In this document: piece by piece, positions 11,768 to 23,559 of the stretch
Layout of the letters: each line of letters opens with the position of its first letter
Position numbering within the stretch: the stretch's first letter is position 1
NCBI GenBank assembly: GCA_021029095.1
Contig: JAJOHG010000117.1
Coordinates: forward strand, 22,202 to 86,201
DNA length: 64,000 bases
Direction of reading: 5' to 3'
Origin: Phellopilus nigrolimitatus
Lineage: Eukaryota; Basidiomycota; Agaricomycetes; Hymenochaetales; Hymenochaetaceae
Notes under the pieces: generated by a model
Database searches by the model: none
What the model saw: the letters and a program-made list of their open reading frames with translations, nothing else
What the model was told of the DNA's origin: nothing
Program-made: the position numbers and the translations under genes

Positions 11768-12384
11768 TTGAAACTACAAACTGCGATATTCGCGTCGCGT
11801 CGCTATCTTCAAGGAGTTCGTTGACGTCGGGACGGTGGTAGTCGGGGTGAGAGACAGTTGAGTTGCGATCGTTGACGGTGGACAGCATGCCAGCGATCGC
11901 GACACGTCTGAACTTATGTTACGTAACGCGCAGTCTCCCATCAAGATTTGTTCAAGGGTGAAGGAACAAATAAATTACAAAAAGCAGAAAACACTTAAGA
12001 CACCCTACTACGTCCATCTTGTTCTTAAAAAATAGCGTGTCAGTATGGCTGAGGTACAGTCGAAAACGAGGTGGCACTGAAATTGGGCTTTCTGACGCAC
12101 GGACAATGTACGATCCCACGGAATAAAATAAAATCATTACAAGATGGAAGGCTTCCAAGGTCTGCCTCGCAATCAAGTTATTAATGTAAGGCATTTTAAA
12201 AAGTTACTTATAGTCATGCAGGGCTTGCTCACCGCACTAGTGTTGCCGGAAGGTGATGTGACAAAACGCTTCTTGTCCTCTTACCACTACCATCGACAGA
12301 CTATACGTGCTGCCCCGGCTCGTATAAGGCTATGAACGGGTCATGTATACCCGTGGGTCACCATGGGTAGGCCCAAAACGAGAG
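11768..12384. other. Gene-free spacer upstream of PMT1
   Basis: The first 150 bp should hold the PMT1 promoter; I see no clear TATA box. No conserved reading frame is visible. At 12238-12258 there is an isolated copy of a hAT-like transposon end (listed separately). From about 12385 the sequence joins the 5' flank shared by FunK1 genes B and H. Confidence 0.5.
12238..12258 (+). mobile_element. Isolated hAT-like terminal repeat
   Basis: TAGTGTTGCCGGAAGGT differs by one base from the terminal repeat TAGTGCTGCCGGAAGGT of the complete element at 47931-48987. I found no partner end nearby, so this is a truncated remnant or a degenerate end. Confidence 0.45.
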
Positions 12385-13037
12385 TAAGTTGCAACTCGCG
12401 GACGAGCGCCTACCGAAGCTAGATACGCTGTATAAATCATAGAAAGGTATTTGAACCTCCATTATTCTGTTAAATTCGAAGGGCCAAACCGACCAAAGTT
12501 CACTCTGCGAACGCCTCTTATATAGAAAAAAAAAAAGGCTGTCCTTAAATTGAAAGTACTCCACTTTAGCGTTACTCTTTGATATTAGTTTGCTGTCCCG
12601 CACCCGCATATCGGAGATAAACTGCGCGGAAACGGATATCAATATCGCAAGATCTAAGAGTCGGAATGGAGACTCGGAACCTCATTTACTTGTAGATGAA
12701 CCGCTTATATATCGAGTTAAATTTACATGTAAAACGACTGGCGTTTTCATGTTCCATGATGAAGTAAGAAGAGAGTCTCGCACGCTGACCAAGAACTTGA
12801 ATGTGAACATCGACAGTAGGAGTACATAGATATTTTCTCTGTTCACCAATGCATTCGGTAGTTCCGATTCCGACAAAGAAAACACGATCACGTGATAAAT
12901 CTTTGCACGTGATATATTTGACACGATCGTGGCTCGGCGCTCAGCACTCAACTACAACTCGCTCTTGCCTTCGACCGCATCTTCACTGCTCCTACCGCAT
13001 CTTGCATTCCATTGCTATACCTTGGAATTGTACACCA
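12385..13037 (+). repeat. 5' flank shared by FunK1 genes B and H
   Basis: This flank, including the block with GACGAGCGCCTACCGAAGCT, the poly-A/T tract near 12527 and the promoter E-boxes, recurs inverted at about 61922-62465 in front of gene H. The copies have drifted by substitutions and small indels. Genes B and H are therefore duplicates of a whole locus, not only of the coding region. Confidence 0.75.
12889..12911 (+). promoter_or_regulatory. Paired E-box in promoter of FunK1 gene B
   Basis: CACGTG hexamers start at 12889 and 12906, a 17 bp pitch. Both read CACGTGATA, and the first lies in ACACGATCACGTGAT. They lie about 130-150 bp upstream of the start codon. Confidence 0.7.
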
Positions 13038-16000
13038 ATGATGTCTAAACCACCCTCAGAGACAAGTGGCGATATCGATGAACAGACACTGTTCGATCTT
13101 CCGTTCGCCCAGGAGGTGAAACGTTGTGGAACTCCTCCAAATACTGAAGTCCCCAACGAATACAAGTCTAAGATCAAAGACACACCGATTGCCAATACGG
13201 AGAATGGTGCGAGGGGTGGCTTCCTGTCGAAGGATGCGAAGAGCCGCAATACCCGATACGCGAGGGAGATGAAGAAATGGTGCGTCGGACCCATGCCAGT
13301 AGAGGACTTCCTGGACGAGTTCCTCCCTACGGCCCCTGAGCATAAGGGTCCCATGCCTGACTGGGAAAACGCTTTCGATGATGTACCCAAGCACCCAAAG
13401 AAAGAGCCGGAAATTTACCCCAAATTGGTGAGTATCGTCCCAACTAAGTTGACAGCTCTACATTCATCTTCTCTGTAATAGATAGAGGCAATCAATGACA
13501 ACAAGCGCTGTCCTACGCTCACCTTCGTGGATACATCCAATCGCGCCGAGTCACCAGGCCTTGGGTCTTTGAAGCCTGATATTTGCGCATACGACGAGTA
13601 TGGGGTGGAAATCCTCGAGAAAGAGGTCGAAGAAAAGCCCAAAAGGAAGGGGAAGGAATCGGGTTTTCCTGCACACTTTGGTTTCGCGGAGCTTTTCATC
13701 GAAGTCAAGAGAACCGAAAAATCCGACCTTTTCGAGGATCCTCAAAGTAACGGCGAACCTTCCAAACGCAACTTTATTGTCGTCCCTACAGGCAGGGAGA
13801 ATCGAGCCAAAGCTTTGGAAGATCTCGGACAGATCGTCTCTTACGCGACAGAGGCATGCGCACGACAGCACCGGATGTTCTACTTTTCTATTTCGATCGC
13901 TGGATCCCTTGCTCGTCTCATTCGATGGGATCGTGCAGGCGCAATAGTCACCAGTTCTTTCGATTATCAGAAGAATCCCAAACTGCTTTGCGAGTTCTTG
14001 TGGCGTTATGGATGCGCCAATGCCGCACAGCGTGGCTACGATCCAACTGTCATGATGGCGTCTGAGGAAGAAGAGACGTTTTTCCGAGAAACTATTTCTG
14101 CCCATGTCGCGTTCCAGCTGGATGTCGTCGGGGTAGAACTCGAGAAAGCTATCGATCAACATTACCAGAAGGAGAGAGTAGCCAAAGTGGACGTCTTCGG
14201 CAAAAACGAGCACGGTGTGCCAGTTAACGAGCAATATCTCATATCTCGGCCTGTCGTGTCGCCCTTATCTATGGCAGGTCGTTCGACCCGCGGGTACTGG
14301 GCAGCTAAAGTCGGCTCTGAACACGAAATCGCGTTTCTCAAGGACACCTGGCGCATCGATGTGGAACGAATGGAGAGAGAGGGTGCAATTCTCCAGCGCT
14401 TGCATCTGAATGGCGTCAAGAATGTACCAGTTCTATATTGCCACGGAGATGTTCCAATCGACGTCGTGAAGGCGCGGGAGGAGATGTCCTGTGAGCTTGA
14501 GCTGCGTACTGAAGAGGAGGCTATAGAAGAAGAGCTGGTCGGGACGATAAAGGATGTCGCAGAGGACATGACTAAGAAGGATCTGGACTCGATGGAACTA
14601 GACGGTCCCATGAGTACCGGAGAGCGGATACAAGTATGTCATGACAAGATCAGCGGCCCAGTCGAAGGAAAAAATGGCGATGGTACAGGTCTAGGTCAGG
14701 GCGCCACTACAGGTCAAGCTGGGCCGTCAGAAACGCGCGTCGAGGACGAAGCTGTCCCTTCAGATAAAAAGGTCAATGATGAAGCAGAACCTTTATGTGG
14801 CGAATCCGACGAGGACTTTATAAAGAACCGTGAGTCCTAAGAGTCATCTTTACCTATGTATGTGCCAACTAATCATACACTACTCAGCTCAACGTACAAG
14901 AACGAACGAATTCGTCTATGCCCCATGGGCGTGCAACTATGGTCGTAATATGAAAGTAACGAAACATACCCACTACCGACTGGTTTTGAAAACCGTTGGC
15001 TACTTGTTAAAAGATTTTAAAGGCACTCGCGAGATGTTCGAAACCACGCACGATGCATTTGAAGGTGAGTTGACATTTTTGCGGTTCTGTCGCATGTGCT
15101 CAGTCACTTTGCAGCTCTAGTTGATGCACATGAGAAGTGCAATATGTTGCATCGCGATGTCAGCGTTAACAACGTTATTCTCGTCCGAGATCCGGTTACC
15201 GGTCGCAGAAAAGGGATCCTTATTGATTGGGAGCTGTCTACCCTTGCAGACAACAATGGAGAAGCGCGCGATTACCATAGATCGGCAAGCATCTTCTCCT
15301 TGCATAGATGAGAGCGTATAGTTTTACTAATGCATTCGATTTAAAAATATTTAGGGGACTTGGGCGTTCATGTCTGCAGAAGCCCTCAGTAACTACACTG
15401 ATTTTCGTCATAAAATCCAGGATGACATGGAGTCGTTGCTCTACATTGTCCTTTACTGTTGTGTACGTTGGCTACCGCACAACAGGGTAGAGGGCCTTGG
15501 CAAGTTGATGTTCGACTTCTTCGACGACTACAAAGTGCATGTGAATGGCACTATTATCGGCGGCGGCGAAAAGAAAATTGAGCAGTTCGACCGGACCTTC
15601 ACCAAGCTCTTTAAATTCGAAAATATCGCTACTCAGTCTTGGATTACTATCGCTTTCAGCTACCTTGCTCCAAACTACCTTGCTTCACGTGTTTCTGACT
15701 ACGCGAGGGTCAAGGATAAGTGGACGCCAGAATCGTTCGGTAAACTTTGGGTGGCCGTCCGAAAGCGTACTCTTCCTGAGAATGATAAAACGAATCACGA
15801 CGTCTCGGATAAGCATGAGGATAGCAGCTCGAAGCACAATGCGACACAGCCGAGTTCCGCCCGGTTCACTGGAGGGTACGAAGATCTGGTCAAGGAGCAG
15901 GTGCGTTCCAGCAAACGAAGTCTGTCCGATGCGTTTGAGGATGCGGACGAAGAGAATGCTGGAGGATCGTCAAAACGATATCGAATGACGCCAGTGGCCG

Positions 16001-16131
16001 AGCATGATCCAGGCACGCAAGGCGGAGGGCCTAGCGCATCTTTCATCATCTTAGACTGGGTCTCCGAACTGCACGAATCGATTGAACATGATTCAGAGAA
16101 GAATCATAGTTTGAGATCTAAAAACTCGTAG
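13038..16131 (+). CDS. FunK1 fungal-type protein kinase, gene B
   Basis: FunK1-family kinase of the second subtype in this window (start MSKPPSE instead of MFGLPP), about 953 aa. Exons: 13038-13427, 13482-14829, 14888-15064, 15115-15284, 15355-16131. Two adjacent ATGs (13038 and 13041) are possible; the paralogue H uses the second position. The lysine motif is YWAAKVG, the catalytic loop LHRDVSVNNVIL, and the DFG equivalent LIDWE. Exon 4 ends with the non-canonical donor GCAAGC, a GC-AG intron; its sister H has GTAAGT here. The C-terminal region is acidic/basic mixed and shorter than in the A/C/E subtype, without the long Arg-rich tail. It sits alone between PMT1 and the DUF4139 gene. Function is unknown beyond kinase-like chemistry. 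Confidence 0.87.
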
Positions 16132-16546
16132 GTCGGACGACGATGAGGACATGAAGCATTGCCTTGACTATTTCATTATATATTTGGTCTGGAATGGATA
16201 TACTATTGGACATTGCTGTTGTATCTATTAGATGTACTTCAACCATCACCTTAATGCTATCATTTGTATATTATATTACCATCTGGATATCCCACTTTTG
16301 CGCTAGTCATGACAATACAGTTCGATGTTTTGCAGTCGGAGCCAATATCAATGGTCTTGTCTCCGTCATCCTTGTCCTGAGCCATTCGCGCTAAATCAGT
16401 CTTCCTTTATATTTTTCCGTGTTTTACTTTGTTTTATTTTCAATCTTCAATCTTTCCTTTTCTTTGCTGACAATCTCAACAGCTTTGATTTAAAAAAGTT
16501 CTACCTTGTTTCCAACTATCATACGTCCTTTCTGCATTCGCAATGA
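16132..16546 (+). repeat. 3' flank shared by FunK1 genes B and H
   Basis: The block downstream of gene B (TTTCATTATATATTTGGTCT near 16171, a small AT-rich stretch and TTTGCAGTCGGAGCCAATAT near 16328) recurs inverted downstream of gene H at about 58480-58838. Together with the 5' flank this sets a duplicated unit of roughly 4 kb. Confidence 0.7.
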
Positions 16547-16726
16547 TGTCCGGGCATGGAGCAGAGACGTCGAGCGTAAATCAAGCGCGTAATAAACAAC
16601 AACGCCGCGTCTCATATTTCCACATCGCTTCTCAAAATTATACAACCATAAGTATTTCTCCTCGTCACAGCTCACAAATACAGTTGTAAGTCCAATAGAG
16701 TTACGCTTTTATCGATTCCCATATGG

Positions 16727-18694
16727 TCAATCCTTCACCCATTCAGTATACGCCGGTGCACTGACCTCCCAAACCAAGCTGACATCGACTGTCGCACCAG
16801 GTTCCATATCGCACACCCACTCCAACAGTCCCTGAGAACTCTCAAGGCTAGACTCCTCTTCGTATGATTTGGCCTCTCCAATGTCATCTCCGCCGCGCTG
16901 TACCCAACGGGCCACTACGCCATTTTGCAAAGCGACGGCCTTTCCCCTTCCTCCTCCGACGGACAAGCCCTTTGGCTCAATAACGTTTACCTTTATCTTC
17001 GCGTCGCGCGAAACATGAACGTGGTCTTTGATAAGCAGACGTGGAAGCCTAGTGAGACGGTTGTTCTTGACTGTAATCGCCTGCTCGAAGGTCACGGTTT
17101 TCATCTTTGTAGTCAAGACAGTCCCTCCCGTCGTCTTCGTCTTCTTCGACTGAGGATGGTAGGTGATGCGAACCGCTGGATCGACACCAAGAGAGCAAGA
17201 GAAACCCTCCTGCGGACTTACGTGCTGCATTGTAACAGTGAGTTTTGTGAAGCAAAAGAAGACAATTCGCATCCGAAAGAACTTACCGAGATCGACGACT
17301 TCGCGACGAAACTCCCGTTCAAGAATACGTTTGCTTGTCCTGGAAGCAGAACGTATTTAGTCGTGTTCTTTACTTTACAGCGCAAGAACACGCTCTGTAC
17401 ATCCTTAGGAACCGTGATCCACTCCAGGTCCGTCGACTCGAACTGCAATTCTGCGATCGAAACCTTGTGCGACTGTTGCTCGTCGTTGGATCCACTTGGG
17501 ATCGTGGACAGGCCGGTAATGGTGAATGTCGTGCTTACGGCGCCGTCCGTCGCCTGCGAGTCGCGCCCACGGGAGAAACCAGGTGGTGGTGCATCGTCAA
17601 CGTATCCGCTCTGCACAGCAGCAGAACGGTTTCGCATGGCCGGTCCTCTACTGTCGACTGCCGCAGCAGGCCTTGAAACCGCCGCGGCGGGCACTGAACA
17701 GGGCACTGCACCTGCTCTCGGACGCGTCTGAACAGGAGGCTTCTCGCGTTCGGAGATCCAATTCGGATGCAGAGTTGGTATCTCCGTGCCCTGCAGCGGC
17801 GCCGCAGTGCTTAGGTTGAGCGCAACATTTGTCCAATCTTCGCCAGTCTTCTGCACAATAGACGCGCGATAATGTAAGCTGACTTTGGACTTGCTCTTCG
17901 TGTCCGGAGCGATCAGGGCACGGAGGTCGTACTGCGGCGACCACCATGCGTGTGAAACAGCGTATGACAGTGAGAGCTCGACATTGCCGTCGCCTTCCGC
18001 CAGGACAACAATTGAGACTCGGACACCGCGACGACGAAGGCTGTCCTCGTCTGCATCAAGGCTCTTGCTCTTCTCCTGAATCTCTTTTCTTACTTGGATA
18101 AGATCGTTGTTCAATTTGGTAGCTCCCTCGTTGATCTTGCTTTTTCGCGCAGCATAAGTGTCGAGAAACGCCTCAAGATGCTCGGCGTCTGTGTCTTTGC
18201 CGGTTAATGTCTTAGCGTATTCTTCCAGAACTTTTGACTGGTGGTCGAGAATTGCGACATCGGCAGTAAGTTTGGATTCGCGAGCGTGCAGCTCCGTGAG
18301 AGCGTCAACATATTTCTCATAATCGTACGGAGCCGCAGGATCTAAGAGCGCATATAAGCCTATGAGCATGACGTACGGGAAGGTTTTAGCTGACAAGGTG
18401 CTTACGGTAAATGACATCGAAAATCGTCGCGTTGCCGATCCCGTCGACGCGTATGGAGCTTTCTTCCAAGCATGTTGGAAGATTCTTTACTTCGACGCTG
18501 TTCTGACCATCCTTAAGCTCTACCTTGACCTTTCTCTTCACCTATGAAGCGAGCTCAGCTTTTAAGGATGTCCCGTACAGGGGAGAGAATCGAGTGTCAC
18601 GCACCTCCGCACGGTCCGTCTGAAAAAGCGTCACCGAGTCCACGGCGCTCTTGTTGGCGTCGTATTCGATTGTATGAGAATTTGAATGGGCCAT
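16727..18694 (-). CDS. DUF4139/DUF4140 (mucoidy-inhibitor-like) protein
   Basis: Conserved fungal protein of unknown function, 598 aa. Exons on the minus strand: 18694-18605, 18541-18406, 18359-17287, 17224-16727. The N-terminal part (about residues 15-120) matches the DUF4140 pattern: VTLFQTDRAEV, then VELKDGQNSVEVKNLP and SIRVDG. A coiled-coil helix follows (about 95-180, heptad-rich with KSKINEGATKLNNDLIQVRK). The DUF4139 domain fills the rest: AWWSPQYDLRA, GEDWTNVALNLSTAAP and SPQEGFSCSLGVDPAVRI. A Pro/Arg-rich linker lies near residues 340-400. No signal peptide or membrane segment is evident. It is divergent from FunK1 gene C across about 1 kb and has no functional link to its neighbours that I can see. 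Confidence 0.85.
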
Positions 18695-19329
18695 ACTGCT
18701 GAGTTGCTGAAGTTGTAGGACTATGTGTTAGCTGGCTGTTGGGGTGAAGGCTATGAGTTGACAACTTATATACGCTTCTCTTAGCCAGCCGTGGCTCCAG
18801 TAAACTCCACTTAGGAACTCACCGCGTCGGTTTCTGAAAGGGGCTGGTCGACTACAGTAGGCTAGTTGGACCCGGGGCGATTTCCTTTACGTGTAGAATA
18901 CTCAGTTTGCATTGGCGAGAGATGCGAACCACTGAGACGCGTCGCGACGGCCAAGGATATAACACCAAAGCTTGTAAGAACCAACAAGTTCATGGGGTAT
19001 AATCAGGCTTTGAATATTTGTGGAAGCAGATCGACCCGAAGTCGGGCTAGCCGCCACAGTTTATCTCCACTCAAGTCTTTACCCCCACTCACCTGCTTAC
19101 CAGCGATTGTGGCGGTTGGTCGCGAGCCTGACACTTCGCTTTTATTTAGTTCGGATAGGTGCTGGTTACAAGCTCCAGTGGGTAAGCTGTATTCCTTGTT
19201 ATCCTCAATAGGCTGCTGTCAGTAACTCGGAAGAGAAACACAGAGGTTGCACAAGTTTCTGTAAGCGGCAGGTCCTGCAATAACCGAGTCTGACTCGCTC
19301 GTTGCGATCTTCATGGTTTTGAAATGCAT
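18695..19329. other. Gene-free spacer upstream of the DUF4139 gene
   Basis: The segment next to 18694 should hold the DUF4139 promoter. A frame at 18866-19225 on the plus strand has no recognisable similarity and I do not call it a gene. The right arm of the inverted duplication begins near 19330. Confidence 0.4.
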
Positions 19330-19559
19330 ACATGAAAGCATCGCGTGATCGTGTGCCGCAATCCTTGAATGAGTGAAAGAACTAATCATCTCACTAGAGA
19401 TTCCAAGAAGACGAAGACCTTTAGTGTACTGGAAAAATTGAGGTGCGCAGCAAAGACGGCCCAATAGTTACGGGGTTTCAAGGGACTCGGAGACATTACT
19501 TAAGAGACTTCAAGGCGTCGAAACGCATCGCAACATCCAGTATAAACAATGCCAGAACG

Positions 19560-19615
19560 GAAATGAGATATGCGAATGAAATATGCGAATGAGATATGCG
19601 AATGACAAATGCGAT
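19560..19615. repeat. Short tandem repeat, unit about AATGAGATATGCG
   Basis: Three to four imperfect copies of a 13-base unit lie in the 3' flank of FunK1 gene C. The same array is at 29868-29925 behind gene E. The flank of gene A has a single unit (6131-6150), so the array expanded in the C/E lineage or shrank in A. Confidence 0.75.
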
Positions 19616-19755
19616 TGGTAGTGTACAAATTGCAGGATTAAAGTAACGTTTTGAGTACAGTTAGTGAGTACAACATGAAAATAGCGTCCAATAGTTCCTC
19701 CGTCTAAAACCGAAAATAAAATAAAAAAACCGCGGTAGTACCGCTCCCCTTTCCC

Positions 19756-22700
19756 TCACTGCCCTTTGATCGACACTTTTCTAAGTCTCGTGCTCGCCCT
19801 CGTAGCTATACCACGTCCAGCTGCCCCATTCTGTCCTGAAGGTGCGTTACGCGAAGACGTTCGCCGAGGGGCCGACTTGCTACGTGTGACGATACCGACC
19901 CCATCGTTTTTGGCCTTGCTTGCTAGACGCTCACTGTGCCTTTCTGGTGCCGCTCCTGGAACACGTTTTGACCGACCCCGTCGAGGCTTCTTCCCATTGG
20001 GTTCGCCCTGGGCCTCGGCTCGACCTCGCGATGGCTCGTTCTGAGGTAGTTCGGACGCCTCTGCAGCAATTGCTTCGGCCGGATCGTCATCGATATCGTG
20101 AATTTTTCGCTTGCTGGACGGCCCAGGTTCCGCAAACGTCAGCTCCTGCTGACGATGTCTGGATGGTCCCGCAACAGCATTATCTCCGATCGGACCGTCA
20201 TGTGCCCTGGACTTCGCTGATTTGCCGTTAGGCTTCTGCCCCCGGATCAAGGCTTCAGTCCTGGTCAAAACAGTTTTGGTCGCTTCATATCTATCCTTTT
20301 TGCCCTCATTCACGTCTAAGACGTCGTGTACCACCCTGTCATCCTCAGGAAGCTCCTCCTTGCAAATTTCCGTCCAAAGCGACTGGAATGCCTTTGGCGT
20401 CCACTTTCCCTCGTAATCCTGAGGTGTTTTAGTATAAAAGGGAGCAAGGTAGTTGAAGGCTTTGGTGATCCAGGTCTGAGTTTGGACATCCTCGAATACA
20501 AAATTCCTGGTGAACTCTCTGGAGACCTTCTCACAATTTTTGTTGCTGCCACCAACCATAGTGTCGTCCTCCTCGTTGTCGTACTGGTCAAAGAACTTGT
20601 GCATTTTGTGACCCAACTTCCCTGGCTCGTTATGCGGTAGCCATCGCACGCAACAATAAAGAACGACGTAGAGCATTGATTCCATGTCATCCTTGATTGA
20701 ATGACGGAAGTGGGGTCCAGGATTGAGTGCATCCGCAGACATAAATGCCCAAGTTCCCTAAAGAAGCCGACTGTATCAGGTCTCACATCTTAATGCGAAA
20801 GAAAAGGTACTTACTGATCTATTATAATCGCGCGCAGTTCCATTGTCGGCGACAGTAGACATCTCCCAATCAATAAGAATGCCTTTTCGACGCCCAGTTT
20901 CCGGATCTCGGACGAGAATGACGTTGTTGAGACTGATATCGCGATGCAACATGTTACACTTCTCGTGCGCAGAAATCAACGCTGCAAATAAATTCAGCAT
21001 ATGCGATAGAGGGCTGCAGGAAGGTCGTCTCACCTTCGTATGCGTCTTGCGTGGCTTCAAACATCTCGCGAGTACCCTTGAAATCTCGCAGCGAGTAACC
21101 AACAGCTTTCAGAAGCAGTCGGTAGTGAACATGTTTCGTAACCTTGATCTTACGACCCCCATTACACGCCCATTCGGCGCATACGAATTCGTCCGTTCTC
21201 GTACATTGAGCTGAGCAGCACAGAGTTAGTTGGTGTCGAAAGAGACGGAGGTAAGTTTAACGACTCACGGTTCTTAATAGAGCACTTAAACTCGTCATTT
21301 GAAGAATCAGAATTGTTCTCTGCTTCATCCGAAGGTCTAGCAACATCCTCAGCTTCAACCAGAGTATCGCTTCGAGCTGTACTAGCAGAATCGCTTCCTT
21401 CTCCTTCGACTGTGCCATGGGCCTCGTCCTGAGATGGCTTTCCCGGTCCCTCAACGGTTCCATCATCAATGTCCATCGCGACCAGATCTTCTTCAGTCGA
21501 GTCCCCGTTCTCGTTCATCGCGGCCAGCTCTTTCTCACGTAATATCTCTTCCCGCAAGTCCTCAATGTCAATCGGAACATCTCCGTGGCAATATAGATCA
21601 GATATATTTTTAACACCAGATGCGTTCAAGTGGCGAAGAATCGCACCCTCCTGCTCCATTCGGTCCACATCGATGCGCCAAGTGTCCTTAAGAAACGCCA
21701 TTTCAAGGGTTCCAACCTTAACGGCCCAGTAGCCGCGAGTCGAACGGCCTGCGACGGATGAAGGCGACATAACAGGCCGAGAAATGAGATACTGTTCAAT
21801 CATCGGAGAACCACGATGGTCTCCACTGACGACGTCCACTTTGGCTACCCTCTCCTTCTGATAATGCCGACCGACAGCCTCCTCGAGTTCGTCACCGGTA
21901 ACATTCAGTTGGTACGCGACATAGGCAGAAACAGTTTTCTTGAAATCCTCCTCGTCTTTCTCTGATGCGATAGTGACAGTCGGATCGTACCCGCGTTGTG
22001 TAGGATTAGCGTGTCCAAATCGCCATAGGAATTTACAAAGCAGCTCGGGGTTCTGTCGGTAATTGAAAGATCTGCTGACGACTGCGCCTGCACGGTCCCA
22101 GCGTATGAGACGAGCGTGGTGGCCGTGGATCGAAACAGAGAAGTAGAACATCCGATGCTGTCTTGCACATGCTTCCGCAGCATATGAGACGACCTGTCCG
22201 ATGTTCGCATCCAGCTTCTCTTGATTAGTTTCACTGTCGCGAGTAACAAAGAAGTTGGATTTAGAACAGGTAGCTGCATCACATTCGCTGTCAGGATCCT
22301 GAAACGGATCTTTATCGTCACGTTTCTTGACTTCGATGAAAAGTTCCGCATGGCCAAAATGCGCTGGAATTTTTCGCCGCTTTCCATCTAGGGTATAGGG
22401 GTCTTTTTTCAGTTCATTCTGGAGGGTTTTCATCGCAGCCTTGTCATAAGCGCAAATATCAGGCCTCAAAGAGCCAACACCTGATGATTCCGCCCGCGTC
22501 GAAGTATCCACGAAGTTAAGAGAAGGACAGCGTTTCTTATAGTTGATGGCTGGTATCTATACAAAGGAAAAGAATATAGTATTTGATCGACTTAGTAAGC
22601 ACGATACTCACTAGTTTCTCGTAGATGGCCTGCTCATCCTTTGGAGCCATGGGCACACGGTTGAAAGCTCCTTTGCAGCTAGGCATGGCACGAGTGCCCT

Positions 22701-22965
22701 TACCCATAGGAGCCGGAGGTAGGAACTCGTCCAGAAATTCCTCGACTGGCATGGGCCCCACGCACCATCTCTTCATCTCTCTGGCGTACCGTATATTGCG
22801 GCTCTTCGCATCCATCGGGTCAAAGCCATCTTTTGCACTATTCTCCGTCCTTGCAATCGGCGTGTCTTTCGCTGGAGAACACGGGATGGGGCGGGGTCCG
22901 GCAGGGTTAGGAGGAGGGCTTTGAGGGTCTATCGGTTCCTGGTCGAATGGTGGAAGACCGAACAT
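19756..22965 (-). CDS. FunK1 fungal-type protein kinase, gene C
   Basis: FunK1-family kinase, about 995 aa, same subtype as A and E. Exons on the minus strand: 22965-22612, 22556-21269, 21210-21034, 20981-20815, 20757-19756; all introns are GT-AG. Start MFGLPPFDQ, lysine motif YWAVKVG, catalytic loop LHRDISLNNVIL, LIDWE, then DDMESMLYVVLYC and the long basic tail (RGRSKRVPGAAPERHSERLA and onward), which is almost identical in A, C and E. It differs from E by a handful of residues (for example DEAENN against DEQAENN) and from A mainly in one N-terminal patch. It belongs to the right arm of the inverted duplication. Confidence 0.88.
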
Positions 22966-23121
22966 TGTCAGTCTATTGGCGTCGACCGATGTTATTGAGC
23001 GAGACTAGGCGCCACTGGTCCACAAAGTTAAGGAACTACAGCGGGAGTCAAGACAGGTTGCAATCCAAGGGTGTGGTCGGAAGCAAGAATAGTCGACCTG
23101 CGCCACGATTGTATATACAGT

Positions 23122-23144
23122 CACGTGTAGACACGCTACACGTG
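23122..23144 (-). promoter_or_regulatory. Paired E-box in promoter of FunK1 gene C
   Basis: CACGTG hexamers start at 23122 and 23139 (17 bp pitch), about 155-180 bp upstream of the start codon at 22965. The upstream copy reads CACGTGATCGCG. Confidence 0.7.
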
Positions 23145-23559
23145 ATCGCGTTTATTTCCCAAACAGTAACCTAAACGAACGGGTGACAGACACGCAGTCT
23201 GTCTAACTACGCAATTTGCTATGCAGGACATAATTATACAAGTAAAGACTAAGGTGACAATTCGCCTTAGGAGGCGTGCGTATTTCATGTTCAAAGCAAA
23301 TGGTGACTCGATTACTTGTATAGTGAATTGGTAAGAAATACCAGATCCAGACGGGCTAAGTCAATCATTTTTTGCCACCCAAATCCATATCTTTTTTACT
23401 GCTGCTTATACTCATGAGATAAGTTACTTCGCGCGAAAACTATTGTTTTTTTAGGATGAATTGTCATAGACAAGCAAATGTTATGAAATTCCAGAAGTTG
23501 CCGGGAGGATAATCTGGAGGTCGACCGAGCTGATACACGTCCTAACCTTTTTTTTTTTA

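Noticed and set aside
13551..14234. 227-codon frame on the minus strand
   Set aside because: Antisense shadow of FunK1 gene B exon 2. A similar frame lies opposite gene H, as expected when the sense strand is conserved.
18866..19225. 119-codon frame upstream of the DUF4139 gene
   Set aside because: No recognisable domain, and it is a weak frame in a spacer.
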